Of a stretch of 5,466 nucleotides of DNA, positions 1 through 5,228 are shown in pieces. Below the pieces are notes generated by a model, which searched no databases, was not told the DNA's origin, and saw nothing but the letters and a program-made list of their open reading frames with translations. Position numbers and translations under genes: made by a program. The first letter of the stretch is position 1; every line of letters starts with the position of its first letter. Source of the DNA: Desulfobacterales bacterium (lineage in GTDB: Bacteria; Desulfobacterota; Desulfobulbia; Desulfobulbales; BM004); contig JAUXHH010000124.1 in assembly GCA_030621655.1 (NCBI GenBank), positions 1-5,466 of the forward strand, in the 5' to 3' direction.

Positions 1-1
1 G

Positions 2-1648
2 GACCTGGCAAAGGATTTCCCCCTGATCTTCAACTCAGGGGCCCGCACCTTTTATGACTTCCGCAGCCAGCACCATGGAGTAAAAAGCCTCGGCGCCAAC
101 CAGCCCGACCCCATGGTCACCATAAATACCCAGGATGCAGCAGCAAGGAGCATTAACGACAACGACTGGGTCCGGGTCAGCACCCCGCGCGGTTCTGTTA
201 CATTGCGGGCCCGGGTGACCGATAGCATCGTGCAGGGCGCCATCGATGCCAATATGGGCGGCGGCGGTCCCCTGGGGCCCAAATCATGGCAGAAGTGCAA
301 TGTCAATGAACTCACCGATCTGGATCATTACGACCCGATCTCCGGCTTTCCCATCTATAAGTCGCTGCTCTGCCAGGTGAAAAGGACCGACCAGGAAGAA
401 GGGGCAACCAGGGCCATCCCAGCTGTGCAAAAATCTGCTGTCAATAATGTAATCCTGCCAACTGCAACAAAGCAGAAAACAACCCGCAAGGTGTATCTCG
501 ATCACAATGCCACCACGCCGGTGGGCCCCGGGATCCTGCAGGCAATGCTGCCCTATCTGCAGGATGATTTCGGCAACCCGTCAAGTGTGCATACCACAGG
601 CAACCGGGCCAGGAAGGCAGTGGCAACAGCGCGGCGGTCGGTGGCAAGCCTCTTGAACTGCACCGCACGGCGTATTATTTTTACCAGCGGCGGCTCAGAG
701 GCCAATAACCTGGCCATCAGGGGAACATTAAAGGCCATGGGCAGTAAAACCGGGCACCTTATCACCACAACCATTGAGCATCCGGCCACCCTGCAGCCGT
801 TTAAAGACCTTGAGAAACAGGGCTTTTCTGTCACCAGGCTCCCGGTAAACAGCCAGGGGCTAGTCGATCCGGAGGAACTGGCCCGAACGATCACAAAAGA
901 TACCCTGCTGATCTCCATCATGCTGGCCAATAACGAGTTCGGCACAATCCAGCCGATTAAAAAACTTGCAGCAATTGCCAGCAAGCATAACGTACTCTTT
1001 CATACTGATGCGGTGCAGGGTGTGAGCAAGATCGGTGTGGATGTGCAGGACCTGGATATTGACCTGCTCTCCATATCAGCCCATAAGATGTACGGTCCCA
1101 AGGGGGTGGGTGTCCTGTATATTAAGAAGGGAGTCAAAATTGCGCCGCTTATCGAGGGCGGCGGCCAGGAACTCGGCATCCGCTCCGGCACTGAGAATGT
1201 GCCGGCCATCATCGGTTTTGGCAAGGCCTGCGAGTTAGCCGTCCAAAAACTGCAATCAGGTGCATCAAAAAAAACCGCCACCCTGCGCGATTATCTGTTT
1301 GAAAAAGTCATTATAAAAATACCGGAAGCACAGCGAAACGGCTCAATCACCGCCTGCCTGCCCAACACTCTGAACATCACCCTGCCCGGTATCCGCGGCG
1401 AATCACTGGTCCTGCTTCTGGACCGGAAAGGCATCTCCCTGTCTGCCGGCTCGGCCTGCAAGTCAGGTAATGCCGATCCATCCCATGCCCTCCTGGCCCT
1501 GGGCCTCAGCGAAGACGAAGCCCACTGCACGGTGCGTTTCTCCCTGGGAATTTCCACCACCAAAGAGGATATTGACTATACGATTGATGCCCTTGAAGAG
1601 TTGCATAACAACAAACAGGGTGTCATCCGTTTTGTTCCCTGCCGCTGA
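2..1648 (+). CDS. Molybdopterin oxidoreductase (C-terminal part) fused to group I cysteine desulfurase; 5'-partial
   Basis: The frame is open from the left edge, so the start codon lies outside the window; the in-frame ATG at 113 falls inside a domain and is not a credible start. Bases 2 to about 385 encode a molybdopterin-dinucleotide-binding C-terminal domain of the DMSO reductase family. Signs are PLIFNSGARTF, a proline then VTINTQDAAA, DWVRVSTPRGSV, and the closing DPISGFPIYKSLLCQV. A polar linker follows (386-487). Bases 488-1648 encode a full-length desulfurase of about 386 residues. It has LDHNATTPV at its start, the PLP-stacking His (codon 779), the PLP-nitrogen Asp in HTDAVQ (1007), the Schiff-base Lys in SAHK (1085), GGGQELGIRSGTENV, and the catalytic Cys in SAGSACKSG (1457), so it is probably active. 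Cysteine desulfurases release sulfur from cysteine as an enzyme persulfide. The substrate of the molybdoenzyme cannot be read from this part. Self-sulfuration of the Mo cofactor is an inference. No stop or credible internal start separates the two domains. Confidence 0.9.
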   Translation, partial: DLAKDFPLIFNSGARTFYDFRSQHHGVKSLGANQPDPMVTINTQDAAARSINDNDWVRVSTPRGSVTLRARVTDSIVQGAIDANMGGGGPLGPKSWQKCNVNELTDLDHYDPISGFPIYKSLLCQVKRTDQEEGATRAIPAVQKSAVNNVILPTATKQKTTRKVYLDHNATTPVGPGILQAMLPYLQDDFGNPSSVHTTGNRARKAVATARRSVASLLNCTARRIIFTSGGSEANNLAIRGTLKAMGSKTGHLITTTIEHPATLQPFKDLEKQGFSVTRLPVNSQGLVDPEELARTITKDTLLISIMLANNEFGTIQPIKKLAAIASKHNVLFHTDAVQGVSKIGVDVQDLDIDLLSISAHKMYGPKGVGVLYIKKGVKIAPLIEGGGQELGIRSGTENVPAIIGFGKACELAVQKLQSGASKKTATLRDYLFEKVIIKIPEAQRNGSITACLPNTLNITLPGIRGESLVLLLDRKGISLSAGSACKSGNADPSHALLALGLSEDEAHCTVRFSLGISTTKEDIDYTIDALEELHNNKQGVIRFVPCR

Positions 1649-1650
1649 TT

Positions 1651-2049
1651 TTTTAGCGTTCAGCAGTCAGCATTCAGCCTTTCCTTAACACCAAACACCT
1701 CATACCCTGAACCTTTCCTTTATTCTTACACCCTGAACCCTGTGGCTCAAATAATTTTTAAGTTTTTAATTCTTCATTACTAATTCAAAATTCATAACTC
1801 ATCATTCATAATTGCAGTTTCTTTCCCCTCCAGCCTCCAGTCTCTTGTCTTTAGCCTCACCCCTCAGTCCTGTCTCCTCAGCCCTGTCTTTTCACTTTTC
1901 ACTTCTTACTCCTCTCTATTAATTCTTTTTCCCTCGACCCCTTGGCCCCTCGAAACCTCGAACCCTGTTTCTTTCCCTTTTCCCTTTTCCCTTTGACCTT
2001 TAGCCTTTAACCTTTTACCTTTAACCTTATAACCAATTACCTTTAATCT
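1651..2049. repeat. Intergenic tract of degenerate 7-bp tandem units
   Basis: This gene-free stretch is pyrimidine-rich on the + strand and reads as successive heptamers whose consensus drifts along its length. From 1651: TTTTAGC, GTTCAGC, AGTCAGC, ATTCAGC. Around 1770-1811: TTCTTCA, TTCATAA, CTCATCA, TTCATAA. At 1854-1902: GCCTCAC, CCCTCAG, TCCTGTC, TCCTCAG, CCCTGTC, then TTTTCAC twice. At 1973-2028 there are eight consecutive in-phase units of the form TNNCCTT, including TTCCCTT three times. I see no ORF, tRNA, riboswitch, convincing promoter or rho-independent terminator in it. It resembles in kind the short tandemly repeated heptanucleotides described in cyanobacteria, but homology is not implied. 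Slippage-driven growth is the likeliest origin. Confidence 0.75.
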
Positions 2050-2057
2050 ATTCTGAT

Positions 2058-2070
2058 GGGGGGGGGGAGA
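2058..2070 (+). promoter_or_regulatory. G10 run forming the ribosome binding site of the ACT gene
   Basis: Ten consecutive G (2058-2067) followed by AGA end three bases before the ATG at 2074. GGGGAGA is purine-rich and can pair with the 3' end of 16S rRNA, although the spacing is tight for the last bases and better for the earlier G's. The site decides the start. The in-frame ATG at 2056 would put the G tract inside the coding region, has only pyrimidine-rich sequence upstream and would encode Met-Gly-Gly-Gly-Arg-Ile, so 2074 is preferred. Confidence 0.55.
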
Positions 2071-2073
2071 ATC

Positions 2074-2487
2074 ATGGCATGCAACATTTCAAGAGTTGAA
2101 TATTTTCGCACAACAATTATAGACCGGCCCGGTGAGGCATACAAATTCCTTTCGCAGTTGGCCTTACTGAAGATCAACCTCCTCGCTTTCTCTGCCACGC
2201 CGATCACTCCAACCGATACGCAACTTACATTTTTCCCGGAAAACCCCAAATTTATGAAAAACGAGGCTTCACGGGCAGGTATGTATCTGGAAGGCCCCAA
2301 TCCTGCTCTGCTTGTCCAATGTGACGACAGACTTGGAGCCCTGGCTGATATTCATCTGAAAATATATGAAGCCGGTGTCAACGTAAAATCCGCCGGCGGA
2401 GTAATAGATGGCAGAGGAGCCTTTGGTTACGTTATTCATGTTGATTCAGAAGATTTTGATAAAGCTGCTGCTGCCCTGGGGATCTGA
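2074..2487 (+). CDS. Small tandem ACT-domain protein
   Basis: The product is 137 residues from the preferred ATG at 2074; an ATG at 2056 would add six residues. It reads as two ACT-like halves with the beta-alpha-beta pattern. The first spans about residues 7-55, with IIDRPGEAYKFLSQLALLKI followed by NLLAFS. The second spans about 77-137, with LLVQCDDRLGALADIHLKIY followed by EAGVNVKSAGG and a final strand GYVIHV. The D-R-x-G turn before each helix is typical of ACT modules, which usually bind amino acids or other small ligands and dimerise. No catalytic domain, signal peptide or membrane segment is present, so it should be a soluble ligand-sensing or accessory protein. It lies 7 bases ahead of the RACo-like gene and is probably co-transcribed and translationally coupled with it. 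A role in controlling or assisting corrinoid activation is inferred from this context; the ligand is unknown. Confidence 0.8.
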   Translation: MACNISRVEYFRTTIIDRPGEAYKFLSQLALLKINLLAFSATPITPTDTQLTFFPENPKFMKNEASRAGMYLEGPNPALLVQCDDRLGALADIHLKIYEAGVNVKSAGGVIDGRGAFGYVIHVDSEDFDKAAAALGI

Positions 2488-2494
2488 TTAAGTT

Positions 2495-4450
2495 ATGAAC
2501 GGAGAAAACGGTAAAGAAAATTATAAAATTACATTCATGCCAAGCGGCCGCGTGGTGGAAGTGGAATCCGGGGTTTCAGTGATCAAGGCTGCCCGGCTGG
2601 CCGGCGTACATATCAATGCTTCGTGCGGCGGCAGCGGTGTGTGCGGCAAGTGCAGGATAACCCTGGAGAGCGGCACCCTGACAGGCGGCAAGAGTGAAAA
2701 GCTGACTGATGCCGAATATGAAGAAGGCTTTCGCCAGGCCTGTATAGCCACTATTGACAGCAATGCCACACTCAGAGTGCCGATCGAGTCCGAGCTGACT
2801 AAAGGCGCCCTGCCAACCGAGGTGCCGGTCAGGCACCAGGCCCGCATGCACCTTTTTAATATTGATGACCTGAAAAAAGCAGGTGTCTTTGTACCGCCCA
2901 TTGAAAAAAGGGTTCTCCACCTTTCCGAGCCATCCCATGATGACAATATGGCCGATGCCGGGCGCATCATCCAGGGGTTGAAAAATGAACATAACGAACG
3001 GGGCATGATCACCACCCTGCCTGTGCTCAAAAAGATGCGCAGTGCTCTGCGCGAAAAAGATTTTGAAGTAACAGTGACACTCAGCAGATCGGTCGCCAAG
3101 GGCGGCAAGAGTCACATAGTTAACATCCAGCCGGGTGACTTGTCGCACAGAAATTATGGTCTGGCCTTTGACATAGGTACAACCACAGTCCATGGCAGCC
3201 TGGTAGACCACCAGACCGGCAAACTGGTAGCAAGAAGGGCTGATTACAACTCCCAGATAAGTTACGGTGAAGATGTTATTTCAAGGATAGTTCATGCGGA
3301 AAAGCCCAAAGGCCTGCAGTTGATGCATGAACTGGTAACCAATACGATTAACGGCCTTATCTCAAAATTGCTTTTAAAAAACGATATCAGGCGTGACGAG
3401 ATAACCTCAATTACTCTGGCCGGCAACACCACCATGACGCACTTCCTGCTCGGCCTGGAACCCCACAATATACGACGGGCTCCCTATGTGCCGGTCTCAA
3501 CCTTCTTCCCGCCCATCAGAGCCAGGGATATTGATCTTGAATTGCCGCTCCGGGCAGTTGCCCTGGTATTTCCGTCAATTTCCAGCTACGTGGGCGGCGA
3601 TATTATTGCCGGGGTCATGGGGTCGGGAATGTACAGCACCGATGCGGTTACCCTGTATATAGACATCGGCACCAATGCCGAGATTGTTATCGGCAATCGT
3701 GAGTGGTTGGTATGTGCAGCCTGCTCCGCGGGCCCTGCTTTTGAAGGGGGCGGCATTACCCACGGCATGCGGGCTGCTGCCGGAGCTATCGAAGATTTCG
3801 GCATCAACCCGGCAACCTATGAACCGATGAACATCACAATCGGCAATAAACCGCCGATCGGTATTTGCGGGTCCGGACTTTTAGTCCTTATTGCCACCCT
3901 GTTTGAGTACGGGGTCATTGACCGGCAGGGCAAATTCAACCGTGACCTGGAAACCACGCGCATCCGGGAAGGCAGGAGCGGTTACGAGTATGTCCTGACC
4001 TGGGAAAAGGAAGCTGGCGGAGATTCGGATATTGTTATCAATGAAGTGGATATCGAGAACTTCATCAGGGCGAAAGCCGCCATATATGCAGGATGCAAGA
4101 CCCTTATCGAAGGAGTGGGCCTGCAGGTCACCGACCTGGAACAGATTATCCTTGCCGGTGCATTCGGCAGCTACATAGACCTGGACAGTGCCATGACCGT
4201 CGGCCTCTTACCCGAAGTTGATCCAGCCAGAATCCTCTATGTGGGAAACGGCTCCCTGCTGGGAAGCTGGATGAGCGAGATGAGTAACCATATCCGGCGG
4301 GACGTTGTTGAAGTAGTACGAAATATGACCAGCTTCGAACTTTCCGAAGTAACGGATTTTAAAGATCAGTATATTGCTTCACTTTTTCTGCCCCACACAG
4401 ATGTATCCCTTTTCCCGGAAACCTGCAAAAGATTAAAGAAATTATGCTGA
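2495..4450 (+). CDS. RACo-like reductive activator of corrinoid proteins (2Fe-2S plus ASKHA ATPase)
   Basis: The product is 651 residues, close to the usual length of RACo. Residues about 10-95 form a plant-type [2Fe-2S] ferredoxin domain with cluster cysteines C44, C50, C53 (NASCGGSGVCGKC) and C83 (FRQACIA). Residues about 100-215 match the linker and middle region. From about 221 comes the ASKHA fold with its nucleotide-binding motifs: AFDIGTTTVHGSL (224-236), LAGNTTMTHF (308-317), YIDIGTNAEIVIG (388-400), GICGSGLLVLIA (456-467) and ILAGAFGSYIDLD (552-564). Proteins of this family use ATP hydrolysis to drive one-electron reduction of inactive Co(II) corrinoid to Co(I) on methyl-transfer proteins. 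The two C-terminal 4Fe-4S motifs of methanogen RamA are absent; only C644 and C651 occur there, so this is the RACo type. The protein is cytoplasmic. The start at 2495 has only a weak upstream GGGGA at about 12 bases, fitting coupling to the ACT gene. Its corrinoid partner is not in the window. Confidence 0.93.
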   Translation: MNGENGKENYKITFMPSGRVVEVESGVSVIKAARLAGVHINASCGGSGVCGKCRITLESGTLTGGKSEKLTDAEYEEGFRQACIATIDSNATLRVPIESELTKGALPTEVPVRHQARMHLFNIDDLKKAGVFVPPIEKRVLHLSEPSHDDNMADAGRIIQGLKNEHNERGMITTLPVLKKMRSALREKDFEVTVTLSRSVAKGGKSHIVNIQPGDLSHRNYGLAFDIGTTTVHGSLVDHQTGKLVARRADYNSQISYGEDVISRIVHAEKPKGLQLMHELVTNTINGLISKLLLKNDIRRDEITSITLAGNTTMTHFLLGLEPHNIRRAPYVPVSTFFPPIRARDIDLELPLRAVALVFPSISSYVGGDIIAGVMGSGMYSTDAVTLYIDIGTNAEIVIGNREWLVCAACSAGPAFEGGGITHGMRAAAGAIEDFGINPATYEPMNITIGNKPPIGICGSGLLVLIATLFEYGVIDRQGKFNRDLETTRIREGRSGYEYVLTWEKEAGGDSDIVINEVDIENFIRAKAAIYAGCKTLIEGVGLQVTDLEQIILAGAFGSYIDLDSAMTVGLLPEVDPARILYVGNGSLLGSWMSEMSNHIRRDVVEVVRNMTSFELSEVTDFKDQYIASLFLPHTDVSLFPETCKRLKKLC

Positions 4451-4510
4451 AAATAATAAACAGCAGCCAGTAAAAGCTTTTGCAAACCTGCGCACGGTTG
4501 AAAAAATAAT

Positions 4511-4602
4511 AATTAAGAATGCAAAATTCAAATTGTAAAATGCTTAATATATCTGTTACATTTCAATTTTTTTGTTAGTCTTTTAATTCATAATTCTGAA
4601 TT
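4511..4602. repeat. AT-rich heptamer blocks in opposite orientations
   Basis: The left block reads AATTAAG, AATGCAA, AATTCAA, ATTGTAA (4511-4538). The right block reads TTTAATT, CATAATT, CTGAATT (4582-4602), which is the same kind of unit reversed. The outer 21 bases of each arm are complementary at roughly 15 positions around a spacer of about 50 bases, so any stem would be imperfect. The 218-base gap containing this block (4451-4668) has no ORF. Confidence 0.5.
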
Positions 4603-4628
4603 GTCGGCCAATATACTACGTCCGACGA
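4601..4628. promoter_or_regulatory. Inverted repeat around a possible -10 box ahead of the flavodoxin gene
   Basis: TTGTCGG (4601-4607) and CCGACGA (4622-4628) are inverted copies matching at 6 of 7 positions, with half-site centres 21 bp apart, about two helical turns. TATACT (4612-4617) lies between them and matches the -10 consensus at 5 of 6. No good -35 hexamer is found 16-18 bp upstream. A TTGACA at 4629-4634 has no good -10 at the right distance. The arrangement would suit a dimeric regulator covering a promoter, but this is inference. Confidence 0.3.
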
Positions 4629-4648
4629 TTGACACTTAATTTTTAATT

Positions 4649-4668
4649 AAAAAAACGGAGTTTTTTTT
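4649..4668 (+). promoter_or_regulatory. Shine-Dalgarno in the loop of an A7/T8 hairpin
   Basis: Seven A (4649-4655), then CGGAG (4656-4660), then eight T (4661-4668), directly before the ATG at 4669. GGAG at eight bases from the start is a well-placed ribosome binding site and fixes the start of the flavodoxin-like gene. The flanking A and T runs can pair as seven A-U pairs, leaving CGGAG as the loop. Confidence 0.6.
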
Positions 4669-5148
4669 ATGCAAGTACTCGTTCTGTATTTCTCAAAAGG
4701 CGGCAACACCGCAAAACTCGCTGATAACATTGCCCAGGGCGTTAAAGCCGGAGGCGCCGAAGCAGTAATTAAAAAAACTTCAGAGGTAACAACGGATGAT
4801 TTTTTAAATGCTGCCGGTGTCATTGCAGGCTCCCCGGTCTATTTCGGGATCATGGCAGCAGACCTGAAAAGAATATTTGATGAATTCGTTTCCACCCGGC
4901 GCAAGATGGAAAACAAGGTGGGAGCAGCCTTTGCCACGGGCGGACATCATACGGGCGGCAAGGAGACAACCATGATGTCCATTATCCAGTGCATGATGAT
5001 CTACGGCATGATCATTGTCGGCGATCCCATGGATGCCTCCGGCCATTACGGTGTGGGCTGTGTAGGAGCACCTGACGATACCGCAGCAGGCGACGGTTTC
5101 AAACTGGGCAAACGCGTGGCAGAGGTATGCGCCAGGCTTGCAAAGTAA
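4669..5148 (+). CDS. WrbA-like flavodoxin-family protein
   Basis: The product is 159 residues, the size of a single flavodoxin fold and shorter than classical WrbA (about 200). The N-terminal strand and FMN phosphate loop are LVLYFSKGGNTAKLA (4-18). GSPVYFGIMAADLKRIFDEF (54-73) corresponds to the second flavin-contacting loop and following helix. AAFATGGHHTGGKETTMMSI (86-105) matches the GGxETT region of the WrbA/quinone reductase group. HYGVGCVG (127-134) is the last flavin-side loop. Such proteins bind FMN and act as NAD(P)H:quinone reductases or as electron carriers. Which applies here cannot be decided from sequence alone. There is no signal peptide, so it should be cytoplasmic. It stands 218 bases after the RACo-like gene with its own clear GGAG site, so it is probably transcribed separately. 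Electron donation to RACo or to the molybdoenzyme is possible but rests only on proximity. Confidence 0.85.
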   Translation: MQVLVLYFSKGGNTAKLADNIAQGVKAGGAEAVIKKTSEVTTDDFLNAAGVIAGSPVYFGIMAADLKRIFDEFVSTRRKMENKVGAAFATGGHHTGGKETTMMSIIQCMMIYGMIIVGDPMDASGHYGVGCVGAPDDTAAGDGFKLGKRVAEVCARLAK

Positions 5149-5149
5149 A

Positions 5150-5213
5150 AATTCAGGATGCAGAATGCAGATTTTTTTATAATTTTTTCATTCTGCATTC
5201 TACATTCTGAATT
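5150..5213. repeat. Heptamer-built hairpin after the flavodoxin gene; possible terminator
   Basis: The left arm, 5150-5171, is AATTCAG, GATGCAG, AATGCAG plus A. The right arm, 5192-5213, belongs to the series ATTCTGC, ATTCTAC, ATTCTGA, ATTCTGA starting at 5190. The 22-base arms pair throughout except for one C-A mismatch (5161/5202) and one G-T wobble (5157/5206), around a 20-base AT-only-rich loop (5172-5191). It begins two bases after the flavodoxin stop codon. It could end transcription in either direction, but no T run follows the right arm on the + strand, so it is not a classic rho-independent terminator. Confidence 0.6.
5178..5183 (+). promoter_or_regulatory. Candidate -10 box (TATAAT) ahead of the toxin gene
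   Basis: A perfect TATAAT lies in the loop of the hairpin, 45 bases before the ATG at 5229. No recognisable -35 hexamer is found 16-18 bp upstream (AGGATG at 17 bp spacing), and such a match is easily expected by chance in AT-rich DNA. The call is tentative. Confidence 0.2.
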
Positions 5214-5228
5214 CTGAATTTGTAAAAA

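Noticed and set aside
113..115. ATG as the start of the first gene
   Set aside because: The frame continues upstream to the window edge and encodes conserved molybdopterin-domain residues there, so this is an internal methionine.
491..493. GTG as an independent start for a separate desulfurase
   Set aside because: There is no convincing Shine-Dalgarno, and the frame is continuous with the upstream domain.
553..984. Antisense open frame of 143 codons opposite the desulfurase domain
   Set aside because: It is fully covered by the strongly conserved desulfurase frame, and its product has no family motifs.
1651..2049. CRISPR array
   Set aside because: The repeating unit is 7 bp with no spacers of constant length and no conserved 25-40 bp repeat.
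1649..2073. Cobalamin riboswitch upstream of the ACT-RACo genes
   Set aside because: This would suit corrinoid biology, but the tract is pyrimidine-rich heptamers with no B12-box-like core or paired-arm structure that I can recognise.
2521..3211. Two long antisense open frames (195 and 211 codons) opposite the RACo-like gene
   Set aside because: They lie wholly inside a well-supported coding region, overlap each other in different frames, and their products show no recognisable domain. They are by-products of codon bias.
4485..4499. Small hairpin AACC...GGTT after the RACo-like gene as a terminator
   Set aside because: The stem is only four base pairs and is followed by A's rather than T's on the + strand.
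4629..4634. TTGACA as the -35 of a flavodoxin promoter
   Set aside because: At 17 bp spacing the downstream hexamer is AAAACG, and the resulting start would fall inside or after the ribosome binding site.
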